From Aldehydirespirator sp965204875 (GTDB lineage: Bacteria > Actinomycetota > Acidimicrobiia > Acidimicrobiales > Aldehydirespiratoraceae), in the NCBI GenBank assembly GCA_965204875.1, contig OZ242020.1:434001-498000 (forward strand): a stretch of 64,000 nt of DNA, read 5' to 3'. The position numbers and the translations under genes are program-made. This document shows positions 26,030-34,623 of the stretch, piece after piece (within the stretch, counting starts at the first letter, position 1; every line of letters begins with the position of its first letter). Under the pieces are notes generated by a model. It saw nothing but the letters and a program-made list of their open reading frames with translations, was not told the DNA's origin and ran no database searches.

Positions 26030-26501
26030 CCGCCGTTAGCTCATACATTCCACTCTCGTCAGCAATCTCAACCATCTGGTCAAGTGCCTCGCGGGCCCGC
26101 GCGGACTGTTTCTCGCGGTAAGCGAGCACGTCATCGCGCAAGACACGGCGATGGCGTCCGACCTGCTCGTCTGGGATCTCGCCGTCATCAAGCAACTTCA
26201 CCAACGTCGTCCGACTGACGCCGAGCAAGCCCGCGGCCGCCTGAACGGTGAGGCGCTCAGGCATCGACTCGCGATCTGCGCGGATGACCTCGACAATCAC
26301 CGACGGGTCCAGATGGGCCTCGCCGTGGGCCACAATCTGCGCCCGCTTGCGTGCCAGCAGTTCCTCTGCACTGGCCCACTGCGCCTGGCGACAGACCATC
26401 TCGAGCATGTACTGTTGCAGCGACTGGCCCGCCGCGGCGGCCCGAACCCTGAGCGTGCGGTGAACATCGCTGGGCACCCGCCTGATCTGGATGGTCGCCA
26501 C
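26010..26501 (-). CDS. Fused RHH (FitA-like) + HTH (excisionase-like) antitoxin, orphan
   Basis: A 163-residue protein from GTG 26501. Residues 1-80 are a FitA-type ribbon-helix-helix antitoxin ('ATIQIRRVPSDVHRTLRVRA', 'LLARKRAQIVAHGE'). Residues about 85-145 are an excisionase-type helix-turn-helix ('LTVQAAAGLLGVSRTTLVKL', 'VGRHRRVLRDDVLAYREKQ'), which elsewhere occurs as a separate antitoxin of PIN toxins. The two DNA-binding modules are in one frame. No PIN gene follows, only a terminator-like hairpin. It may be a chimera made by recombination, and it shares its 5' end with the remnant at 24680-24758. Confidence 0.75.
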   Translation of the reverse strand: MATIQIRRVPSDVHRTLRVRAAAAGQSLQQYMLEMVCRQAQWASAEELLARKRAQIVAHGEAHLDPSVIVEVIRADRESMPERLTVQAAAGLLGVSRTTLVKLLDDGEIPDEQVGRHRRVLRDDVLAYREKQSARAREALDQMVEIADESGMYELTAEPKRTR

Positions 26502-26600
26502 GGGCGAAGTCTAGCTGTACTCTTGCGCCCTTAGCAATCATCTAGCACCATGTCGCGCTGGGGAAGTCGCAGAGGCAGTATGCTCGTAGCCAGGTTCGCG

Positions 26601-26720
26601 CGTTAGTGCGCCACCTACTGCGTTAGCGCGACACCTAGCGCGTTAGTGCGCCACCTACTGCGTTAGCGCGACACCTAGCGCGTTGATGCGCCATCCACCG
26701 CGCTAGTGCGATACGTGATG
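26601..26720. repeat. Six 20-bp tandem repeats (iteron-like)
   Basis: Six consecutive units of exactly 20 bases start at 26601, 26621, 26641, 26661, 26681 and 26701. Units 1 and 3 are identical (CGTTAGTGCGCCACCTACTG), units 2 and 4 are identical (CGTTAGCGCGACACCTAGCG), and 5 and 6 are diverged. Each core is GCGyTAGyGCG-like and partly palindromic. The array ends 70 bases before the next gene. A 20-bp period puts every unit on nearly the same DNA face every two turns, as in protein-binding iterons. Confidence 0.85.
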
Positions 26721-26790
26721 CGAGCGGGGTGTGGCCCGGCAGCGGGGGTACCTTCGCCGACCTCGTGTCGCAGGGGGGTGCTAGGTTGCC

Positions 26791-28473
26791 GTGCTCATGG
26801 GCGCTGACCCCATCGACGGCTTCCTGATCGAGCGCAACCAGCGGACTTGGGCTCCGCCGCCCGGCTTCCCGGCCGCGCTGACCACCGCTGGGGTCTACTT
26901 CCAGGAGGACGTGCCCAATGGACTGGAGGTGGCGCTCGTCCGGGCGGGCGGCAGGCCCACGGCGGCCGATCTGCGGCGGGCCTGGTCCAGGCGTCGCGGC
27001 GGGCGGGCCTCGCCGGTTCTGCTGGCCGCCTTCTACTCCGGCGAGGAGGGGCATCGGGCAGCCCTGTGCGGCCCGGTGGGCGAGCAGCCTGTGGTGCACT
27101 ACGACATCGAGGTGTCGCAGGCCGAGCGGCTGGCCGATGTTGCACTGAGCGAGCCCAGCCACCATGCCGCCACCAGGTTCCTGCTGGCATCGCTGCCCGA
27201 GCTGGACTCGCCGTTTCCCGGGCTGCGCAACGCCGGCCTGCTGGCCACACAGGAACTCAAGCGCGGCGTGCCCGAGCGGGCCGACTGGCCGGAGGCCACA
27301 CGTCGGGCCAGGCCGCTGCTCAAGCAGGGCGGCAGGCGTCTGGTCGAGGCGCTGGGCTTCGGGGTCGAGACCCTGGCGACCAACGCCTCGATGCTCACGA
27401 TCGGCGGCCAAGAGCACGCGGTGGCGGTGTTCTGCGACGAGGACGAGCCGTTCGAGGCCCCGTCCGGCCGGTTCGACGACACGTCGCCGGTGTCGCGTGC
27501 GCTTGCCCTGGCCGATCAGAAGCGGGTGCCGTGGGTGGTGCTGACACGAGCCCGCGAGATCCGCCTCTACAGCGCCCGCCCGGACATCGGGGTGGGACGC
27601 AAGGGCCGTGCCGAGACCTTCGTCGAGTTGAACCTGTCGCTGCTGCGCGCTGAGCAGGCGGGATACCTGCACCTGCTGTTCTCGGCCGACGCCCTGTCGC
27701 ACGGCGGCACCTTCGCCGACATCCTGGACCGCTCGGCCGACTTCGCCGCCGAGTTGGCGATCCGCCTTCGGGAACGGGTCTATAGGCAGACGGTGCCCGA
27801 ATTGGCCCAGGCGGTCGCCAAGCGGCTCACAACAGCCGGCACGGCAAACGGTGCCTGGCACGGCGGCGATATTAGGGATAGTGGCGATATCGCTGAAGGC
27901 AGCGGCAGCGATACGGCGAGCGGCCCGAGCGATACAGAGGGCGGCCTGGGCGAGAGCGATCTGGCCGATGCCTACGAGCAGGTCATGATGATCCTGTTCC
28001 GCCTGCTGTTCGTGGCCTACGCCGAGGACAAGGACCTGCTCCCCTACCGCAGCAACGAGAACTATGCCGAATGCTCGGTGTCGCGCACGGCACGCAGGCT
28101 GTCCGACGCCTTGCGGGAAGGTGGGTCATCTTTCAGCGAACACTCCACCGATTTGTGGGACACCGTCAAAGTGCTCTGGAACGCGGTGAACGACGGCAAC
28201 CCCGACTGGGGCGTGCCCACCTACAACGGCGGCCTCTTCAGCGCGGATCCCGCACAGAGCCCGTCGGGTGCCGCCATTGCCGACCTCACGCTCAGCGACG
28301 CCGAGTTCGGCCCGGCCCTCGAGGGGGTGCTGGTGGACATCGGGCCGGAGGGGCCCGGCCCCGTGGACTTCCGGTCGCTGTCGGTGCACCGAATCTGGGA
28401 CGCCAGAGCGCCTCCAAGCTCTAAGGGACTGCGGAGCTATATCAACAGTGGCCGAAGTGATGGCGCGCCTTAG
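26791..28473 (+). pseudogene. Truncated N-terminal half of an Eco57I/PglX-like methylase-type protein
   Basis: The frame (GTG 26791, ATG 26797 also possible) gives 560 residues. Up to about residue 535 it resembles the region that precedes the methyltransferase domain in large Eco57I-type restriction-modification proteins ('RALALADQKRVPWVVLTRAREIRLYSA' region, 'FRLLFVAYAEDKDLLPYRSN', 'WGVPTYNGGLFS', 'PVDFRSLSV'). There the family continues with a REFGxIYEGLLE-like segment and the catalytic NPPY domain; here the frame turns into unrelated sequence near 28395 and stops. No methylase motif is present, so the enzyme cannot methylate. A GD/S-rich linker lies near residue 355-390. Confidence 0.6.
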
Positions 28474-28528
28474 CGACGAGGCAACCGAGTTCCTCGTTCT
28501 TCTCGACCAAGAAGAGGACGAGAAGTGA
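28397..28528 (+). pseudogene. 3' fragment of another gene joined after the truncation point
   Basis: In the next frame, from about 28397 to the TGA at 28526-28528, the sequence encodes 'RLQALRDCGAISTVAEVM' followed by an acidic end 'LLDQEEDEK'. It reads like a genuine gene end and overlaps the start of the following small gene by four bases (GTGA). It has no start of its own, so it seems to be the tail of a gene whose front was deleted together with the methylase domain. Confidence 0.4.
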
Positions 28529-28695
28529 AGCGGCGTCGGCTCCGGATGTATCGGCCGGACGAAGACGGCGAGCCGAATCGGCCCGACCCTCACTTCGAGA
28601 CCGATTGGGCTTCTGCGGGTGAAATGGGTGCGCTTCACAACGAGTGGCGACTGCGCCATGTAGCTATCAGGTTCGCGAAGCGCACCGTCAGCTGA
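28525..28695 (+). CDS. Small basic protein, unknown (56 residues)
   Basis: GTG 28525 overlaps the preceding stop (GTGA), and the frame encodes 56 residues starting 'MKRRRLRMYRPDEDGEPNRP' and ending 'IRFAKRTVS'. It is rich in Arg and contains two Trp. Translational coupling to the gene fragment before it suggests both belonged to one operon. Function unknown; a fragment remains possible. Confidence 0.45.
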   Translation: MKRRRLRMYRPDEDGEPNRPDPHFETDWASAGEMGALHNEWRLRHVAIRFAKRTVS

Positions 28696-28751
28696 ACTGT
28701 AAACTACTCGGACCACTGCACCAAAGTAATGATTTACTCTAGGGAGATCAC

Positions 28752-29066
28752 ATGAACGACGGAAGAGTGGAGTGTGTTGACGGGAGTCTGGTGTACGTGC
28801 ATCACAACGTCAAGACCGTGGAACTCGTGGTTAGAGGTGAGAAATCCACCATGACCATGGAAGCGGCTTCTCGGCTCAGCAAGCTGTTGGCTCCCGACCT
28901 GCGAGAGTCGCAGCAAGCCAAACCGTCAGAAGCTCCAGAGCAAAGACCTCAAGAAGATGCAGCACCAATCGCGCCAAGTCCTCCCCGTGAGAACAGCGTG
29001 TCGCGGCTGTCCGAAAGCGGAGCCTGGGCACGGGCAGCGCCAATCGCGAAACGCCGCTCGCGTTAG
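28752..29066 (+). CDS. N-terminal part of a RAMA-domain protein, ended by TAG
   Basis: A 104-residue frame from ATG 28752, preceded by AGGGAG. Residues 1-50 form a small strand-helix unit ('VECVDGSLVYVHHNVKTVEL'), followed by a Pro/Ser/Glu-rich linker. The frame ends at TAG 29064-29066, but the same frame continues without a break into the RAMA-domain region to 29537. The likeliest reading is one 261-residue gene split by an amber mutation or read through. The region is visibly more AT-rich than the chromosome around it. Confidence 0.55.
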   Translation: MNDGRVECVDGSLVYVHHNVKTVELVVRGEKSTMTMEAASRLSKLLAPDLRESQQAKPSEAPEQRPQEDAAPIAPSPPRENSVSRLSESGAWARAAPIAKRRSR

Positions 29067-29537
29067 ACCATCCGCGAGCTAGTTGAAGCAGACCTGTTGC
29101 CCGCGTACAGTATTCTGACTGCGCGACTCAAACGGCGCGAATATGAAGCGCTTGTCACTGAAGAGGGAACCTTGATGGTGGATGACAGCGAGTTTGACAC
29201 TCCCTCCAGAGCTGCTGTGCATGTAACCGGTCGCATGGCTGTAAGTGGCTGGACCTTCTGGCGCTTTGAGGGAGTGCTTATTTCTGACCTGAGATGGAGG
29301 TTGCGGACTCAACGCTTCGTAGAAGGCCAATCTGAGATTAGTGAATCGTACCGGGTCCAGAAACAAAGGGTTATCAACGGGTGGATGGAATGGACTCTGG
29401 CTCAGGGTAGCGATCCCGGTACGAGAGACATGAAGGCAGTAGAGAAATTTCTCGGCGAGAGAGACCTTATGCCCGGAACTCTGGCGAACTACCGCCGTTA
29501 CCTCCATGAGTGGTTCGAGATTTACGACCCGACATGA
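29067..29537 (+). CDS. RAMA-domain protein, C-terminal part (after amber codon)
   Basis: Directly after TAG 29064-29066 the frame reads 'TIRELVEADLLPAYSILTARL', the usual beginning of a RAMA domain, then 'EGTLMVDDSEFDTPSRAAVH' and the hallmark 'SGWTFWRFEG'. RAMA domains accompany adenine methylases and restriction systems and are thought to sense modified DNA. If translated alone the first usable start is TTG 29097. The C-terminal 60 residues are helical. The stop overlaps the ATG of the helicase gene (ATGA), so the two are translation-coupled. Confidence 0.6.
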   Translation, partial: TIRELVEADLLPAYSILTARLKRREYEALVTEEGTLMVDDSEFDTPSRAAVHVTGRMAVSGWTFWRFEGVLISDLRWRLRTQRFVEGQSEISESYRVQKQRVINGWMEWTLAQGSDPGTRDMKAVEKFLGERDLMPGTLANYRRYLHEWFEIYDPT

Positions 29538-31669
29538 CTACGGCGAACGCGGGCTGGGGGCCTTCCAATCCAGAAGGGCACGAGAAGCCTGAGATAGCGC
29601 TCAACCAGGGCGAGCAGACCGTCGCTGACTCCTTGAACGGGTTCATCACCCATGCCGCGACCGGGTTCGTGGGCGGTGCCGGCGTGGACATTGCCACCGC
29701 CTATTTCAACGTTGGCGGCTACTCGTTGCTGGCCGACTCCCTGGACACCGCCACCAGCGTCCGGCTGTTGCTCGGTGCCGAGCCGACACCGCCGGAGAAC
29801 CGGCCGCGGAGCCTGGAAACCGAGCACGTCAACCCGCAGCGGGCAGCCAGGATCCGCCTGCGCCAAGCCCTCGACGGTCACCAGCGAGTGCTGCGCATCG
29901 AGCGCGACCAGCTGGGCTTCAGCCTGCAGGCCGACGGAGCGGCCCGCCGCCTGGTGCGGTGGCTCCGTTCGGGGCGGGTGCGGGTGCGCCGGCTGGAGGG
30001 GAGGTTCCTGCACGGCAAGGCGTTCCTGGTGGGCGACCGCTCCCACGGGGTGGTGGCCGGGTCCTCCAACCTGACCTTCGCCGGGCTAACGACCAACCTG
30101 GAACTGAACCTGGGCAACTACTCCCCTCATGTGGTGGCGCGGGTAAGGGACTGGTTCGACGAGCTGTGGGACGAGGCCGCCGACTACGACCTGGCCGCCC
30201 TGTTCGAGGCCCGGTTCGAGCCGCACGCACCGCAGCTCATCTACCTGCGGATGCTGTGGGAGCGCTACAAGAGCGAACTCGACGAAGAGGCCGTCGACGC
30301 GGGCGCATCGCAGATCCATCTCACCAAGTTTCAAACCGATGGCGTGTGGCGCGCCAAGCGCATCCTGCAACAGCACCACGGCGTGCTCGTCGCCGACGAG
30401 GTCGGCCTGGGCAAGACGTTCATCGCGGGCGCACTGATCGAGGAGGCGACGTTCGAGCTTCGTCAACGGGTGCTGGTCGTGGCGTCGGCCACGCTGAGGG
30501 ACGGGCCCTGGCGGGCCTTCAAGGCTCAGCCCGGCCACCCGCAATTCGAGGTGCGCTCATACGAAGACCTGATCGGCGACCCGCGCCTGAACCCCGATCA
30601 CGCCCGCGGCCACCACAAGCTGGACGCTGAGATCAATGACTACGCCCTGATAGTGCTGGACGAGGCCCACAACCTGCGCAACCCGTCCACGCAGCGCGCC
30701 CAGGCATTGCGCCGCCTGCTGGCCGGATCGCCGCGCAAGAAGCTGGTCATGCTCACGGCCACGCCGGTGAACAACAGCCTCTGGGACCTCTATCACCTGC
30801 TGGGCTACTTCCTGCTCAACGACGCCACTTTCGCCGACGCCGGGATCAAGTCGATGCGCGACCACTTCGACAAGGCAATGAAACTCAACCCCGATGATCT
30901 CACGCCCGAGCACCTGTTCGACATTCTCGACACGGTGGCCGTGCGCCGCACGCGCTCCTTCGTCAAGCGCTTCTACCCGAACGACCCCATCAAGATCAAC
31001 GGCGTCGAGTCGCCTGTGGTCTTCCCAACTCCCCGGGTCAAGAAGGTGACCTATGACTTCGACGCCGTGCTGCCCGGCTTCTTCGACCGGTTCGCCCACG
31101 CGCTCGGGACTGACCCCGACGGCAGGGACCCGCGCGCCGAACCCGCGCAGGCACGCCAGACACGTGCCGGGCCTCCGCAGGCGCACGATGAGAGCACTCT
31201 CATGCTCGCCATGTACGCGCCGTCGCAATATCGGCGCGGCGACAAGGCCGACTCCCACGAGGTGCAGCTCGCGGGGCTGCTGCGATCGGGACTGTTGAAG
31301 CGCTTCGAGTCGTCTCCGCACGCCTTCGCCGAGACCTGCGAGCGGATGGCCCAGCGTCACGCAGCGTTCCTGTCGCTTCTGGACAACGGGCGCGTGGCCA
31401 CCGGCGAGGTGCTGACCGACTGGCTGGCCACCGACTCAGACGAACTCGACGGTGCCCAGTTTGATGCCTACCTGGACCGGATCGGCGGCTCGACCGACGA
31501 CGCCGGCGGCTACTTCGCTGACGAACTGCGAGAGCATGTGCGCCAGGACAAGCGCCTGCTCGAGGCGTTCGCCGCGGAGGCACGCACCGTCCGCAGAGCC
31601 GACGACCCCAATCTGGCCGCGCTGGTCGAGGAGTTGGCCGACATAGCTTCCGAAGCCGAGCGTGAGTGG
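29534..31669 (+). pseudogene. PLD-SNF2 helicase, 5' part, interrupted by IS30
   Basis: From ATG 29534 this part encodes 712 residues. Residues about 20-200 contain a phospholipase-D-like nuclease domain: 'HGKAFLVGDRSHGVVAGSSN' is an HxK-type motif. From about 260 comes an SNF2 helicase: Walker A 'VLVADEVGLGKTFIAGAL', Walker B 'ALIVLDEAHNLRN' and motif III 'VMLTATPVNN'. The frame runs into the IS element at 31670. Deleting the IS and one 2-bp target repeat joins Trp 712 in frame to the 3' part and restores a 1156-residue protein. PLD-SNF2 proteins occur in restriction-like and DISARM-like systems; which one is uncertain. Confidence 0.85.
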
Positions 31670-32731
31670 GCAAGCTCTATTGGTGATCGCGACAGTGGGC
31701 AGTGTATTGGGTTAGTGCGCTGTTCCAGTTGTGGATGCGTCGGGGCATGGTGTTGAGGTGGTCTTCGATGATGGCGAGTTTGACGGGTGCGATGTTGAGG
31801 TCGGTTGCTTTGGGGAGCCAGCGGCGGATTATGCGGTTGGTGTTTTCGTTGCTGCCGCGCTGCCAGGGTGAGTGGGGGTCGCAGATGTAGACCTTGAGGT
31901 CTGGGAGGGCTTTTTCGATTTTGGGCCAGTGGGCGATCTCGCGGCCTTGGTCCCAGGTGAGGGTGCGGACCATGTGAGCGGGCTGGCGGCCCAACGCGGC
32001 GATGACCGCCGCGTTGACCTCGTCTGCGGTGTGGCCGTTGGGCAGCGCGGCGAGCAGCGCGTAGCGGCTGACCCGCTCGATGAGGGTGACCACCGCGCTG
32101 CGGTTGCCGGCGCCGATGATGAGGTCGCCCTCCCAATGCCCTGCCTCCAGCCGTGCCGCGACCGCATCGGGACGCTGCGCTATGGGCTTGAAACCGCCCA
32201 GCACGCTGCGCTTGGCGCGTTCGCAGCGGCTGCGGGGCTTGCGGCGGCGCCGGCGGCGCGCAAGCAGCCTCCAGGTGTTCTCGGGCAGGCCCCGGTCGCT
32301 GCGGTAGCACCCCTGATAGATCGTCTCCCCACAGATCGCCATGCCCTGCTCGCTGAGGTCGGCCGCGACCGACTGCGGCGCCCACTTCCTGGCCAGCCCC
32401 GCCTTGACCGCCGCAGCCAGCAGAGGATCCCCAACCAGCTTCGGCGTCTTCGGACGACGCGCCCGCGCCTCGGCCCCGGCCTGCGCCGCCTCAGCCCGAT
32501 AGGCGCAGACCCCGCCGTTGCGGCGCAGCTCCCGCCACACCGTCGAGCGGTGCCGGCCCAACAGGCCGCTGATCTCCCCCACCCCCAACCCCGACCTCGC
32601 CAGCACCTCAAGCTGCGCGCGCTCGGATGAGCACAAACTCCGTGCCATACTCCTGAACCTCCACCGGATGATCGCCGACACCTACAATCGGCCATCATGG
32701 CCGATCCGTCGCGATCACCGGTGGAGCTTGC
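31670..32731 (-). mobile_element. IS30-family insertion sequence, 1062 bp
   Basis: The ends are 24-base inverted repeats matching at 21 positions: 31670-31693 (GCAAGCTCTATTGGTGATCG...) and the complement of 32708-32731 (GCAAGCTCCACCGGTGATCG...). A 2-bp repeat GG flanks it (31668-31669 and 32732-32733), which fits the short target duplications of IS30 elements. Removing 31670-32733 restores the helicase frame exactly, confirming both ends. One intact transposase gene fills the element. It looks recent, because the host gene has no other visible damage near it. Confidence 0.93.
31677..32648 (-). CDS. IS30 family transposase
   Basis: About 323 residues from ATG 32648, preceded by GGAGG. The N-terminal HTH is 'GLGVGEISGLLGRHRSTVWREL'-like. 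The DDE core is complete: Asp in 'HWEGDLIIG', Asp in 'LTWDQGREI' and Glu in 'RGSNENTNRIIRRWLPK'. A GTG at 32681 would add 11 residues. The stop lies inside the left inverted repeat. Confidence 0.93.
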   Translation of the reverse strand: MARSLCSSERAQLEVLARSGLGVGEISGLLGRHRSTVWRELRRNGGVCAYRAEAAQAGAEARARRPKTPKLVGDPLLAAAVKAGLARKWAPQSVAADLSEQGMAICGETIYQGCYRSDRGLPENTWRLLARRRRRRKPRSRCERAKRSVLGGFKPIAQRPDAVAARLEAGHWEGDLIIGAGNRSAVVTLIERVSRYALLAALPNGHTADEVNAAVIAALGRQPAHMVRTLTWDQGREIAHWPKIEKALPDLKVYICDPHSPWQRGSNENTNRIIRRWLPKATDLNIAPVKLAIIEDHLNTMPRRIHNWNSALTQYTAHCRDHQ

Positions 32732-32733
32732 GG

Positions 32734-34068
32734 GGCATCGGCGAAGCCGACACCCGTGACCGGCGCAAGGTGCTGATATTCAGCTACTTCGCTGACACGG
32801 TCCACTGGATTTTCGAGCACTTGGCTGAAGTCGTCGCCAACGATGGACGCTTGGCCGCCTACCGGGGCCGTGTCGCTCCGCTCACCGGCTCCTCTCACAC
32901 GGCGGGCGCCGACAAGGAGCGCATCATCTGGGGTTTCGCGCCGCGCACGACCGACGCCATGGAGGGCTTGGACGAGGACCGCTACGACATTCTGGTGACC
33001 ACCGATGTGCTGGCCGAGGGGGTGAACCTGCAGCAGGCGCGCCACATCATCAACTACGACCTGCCGTGGAACCCGATGAGGTTGGTGCAACGTCATGGCC
33101 GCATCGACCGCATCGGGTCACACCACTCCGAGGTGTTCTTGCGCTGCGTTTTCCCTGACAGCCGCCTCGATGATCTGCTCGGATTGGAGGAGCGGCTGCA
33201 CCGCAAGATCGCGCAGGCCGCGGCCAGCGTGGGAGTGGGCGAGGTGCTGCCCGAGCAGACCGCGCAGCGCGACCTCAACTTCACCGAGACCCGCGAGGAG
33301 ATCGAACGCATCCGCAACGAAGACGCGAGCTTGTTTGAGACGGGCAGCACATCTCGCGGGGCGCTGTCGGGCGAGGAGTTCCGCCAGGAGCTGCGCGAAG
33401 CCTGCGACAACCCCGATCTGCTCGAACGGATCGAGTCGTTGCCGTGGGGTTCGGGGTCGGGGATGGCGCTCAGCGCTCCGGGTGGGCCACCGGGGTACGT
33501 GTTCTGTGCCCGTGTGGGGGACCACCCGCGGCCGCAGTTCCGCTTCGTCCCAGCGGGCGCGGCCGCCGGCGGCACCATAACGGACGAGACCCTGGCCTGC
33601 CTGGCCGCGGCCCGTCCCGCTGGGGGCGACGAAACGCCGCGACGGTTGGACGACGCGGCAGTGGCCGGCGCTTTCGATGCCTGGGCCGTAGCTCAGGCTG
33701 ACATCGTGGAGCGATGGAACTTCCTGGCCGACAAGGCCAACCTCGAGCCCAAGGTCGCGCCGCGGCTGCGCCGGGCCGCCGAGCTGCTGGAACAGCATCC
33801 ACCCCCGGACCTCGACCAGAAGGATCTCGAGGATGCTCTCGACACCATCCGCGCCCCCCACCCCGAGCGAACGATCCGCACGCTTCAGGCAGCGATGCGC
33901 AACCCCGACGACGACCCCGCAAGCCAAGCCCAGAGCATCCTGGAGGTCATCAGGGACTTGGGACTCCAACCGTACAAAGCGCCCCAGCCCCTACCCGAGA
34001 TCGCCTCCGAAGACGTTCACCTAGTGGTCTGGCTGGCCCTGGTCCAACCACCAAGCACCACCGCCTAA
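32734..34068 (+). pseudogene. PLD-SNF2 helicase, 3' part
   Basis: The first codon after the IS and target repeat begins 'GIGEADTRDRRKVLIFSYFA', the start of the helicase C-terminal domain. Then follow 'DRYDILVTTDVLAEGVNLQQA' and motif VI 'MRLVQRHGRIDRIGS' with the arginine finger region. The last 270 residues are family-specific and end at 34068. All helicase motifs are present across the two parts, so only the IS insertion inactivates the gene. No start of its own is likely to be used. Confidence 0.85.
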
Positions 34069-34109
34069 ATCAGCCACAGCTCGAGTTAGCGGGGTTCGGC
34101 TAGGTCGGG

Positions 34110-34226
34110 GTGAGTATCAGACCGGACGAGATCGACAAAGCCGCATACGACTCGTGGCATTCATCAGAAAATTGGCACGACCCAACGAAACGGCGGGCGA
34201 TAGACGCAGTTAGGGAACGAGGTTGA
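34110..34226 (+). CDS. Small open frame, 38 residues, doubtful
   Basis: GTG 34110, preceded by GGTCGGGG, opens a frame encoding 38 residues ('SIRPDEIDKAAYDSWHSSEN' and so on to 'RRAIDAVRERG'). It could be a short gene or a gene remnant between the helicase gene and the PIN gene, whose stop it overlaps on the other strand. Nothing further supports it. Confidence 0.25.
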   Translation: MSIRPDEIDKAAYDSWHSSENWHDPTKRRAIDAVRERG

Positions 34227-34623
34227 ACTGCTTGCAGTGTCTCGGCCGGACTATGGTGAAGTGGCGTCTATCTGTGGTGGCGACCGTGGTGATCCCGAGA
34301 CGCTCAGCGGCAGCCACCACCGACGCATCCACGGTGCCGAGAGGAAGATCGCGGTACCTGTGCACAAGTTCGGCGATTCGCAGCCAATCGCCCGGAGCTA
34401 CCGGTTCCAGATGAAGGTAACCGGCAGCGAGATCGCCGATGAAACGAACCTCTGCCGTAGCACCCAGGCGCTTACCGACCAGCTGGCTGACTTCCGTCAC
34501 TACCAGGGTAGGCACCAAGAGGGGCCCCGGATGAGTTCTCAAGAGTTGGAGACTGGCCTCGTGGTGCCGGTCGTTGGCGTCGATATAGGCGTAGATGGGT
34601 CCAGCATCAACTATCAGAGCAAT
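34210..34623 (-). CDS. PIN domain ribonuclease toxin (VapC-like), non-ATG start
   Basis: The full PIN domain is in frame from about 34623: 'ALIVDAGPIYAYIDANDRHH' supplies the first Asp, then come Glu in 'PTLVVTEV', Asp in 'LGTVDASVVAAAERLG' and Asp in 'VATTDRRHF', so the acidic site is complete. No ATG, GTG or TTG exists in frame before the first strand. Only ATT 34621-34623 or CTG 34615-34617 fit, inside the end of the antitoxin gene, so translation is probably coupled. From the first ATG (34542) the protein would lack the first catalytic Asp. Confidence 0.8.
   Translation of the reverse strand: MALIVDAGPIYAYIDANDRHHEASLQLLRTHPGPLLVPTLVVTEVSQLVGKRLGATAEVRFIGDLAAGYLHLEPVAPGDWLRIAELVHRYRDLPLGTVDASVVAAAERLGITTVATTDRRHFTIVRPRHCKQFNLVP

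Noticed and set aside
26601..26720. CRISPR-like array at the 20-bp repeats
   Set aside because: The units are contiguous with no spacers of unique sequence, and no cas genes are present.
29064..29066. Amber codon read as pyrrolysine, because a corrinoid methyl-transfer operon lies in the window
   Set aside because: TAG serves as the ordinary stop of other genes here (for example the CoA-transferase and HIT genes), no pyl genes are seen, and a RAMA protein is not a known pyrrolysine protein.
32518..32733. Start of the 3' helicase fragment inside the IS element
   Set aside because: The upstream part of this frame is the reverse complement of transposase and inverted repeat; the host gene resumes at 32734.
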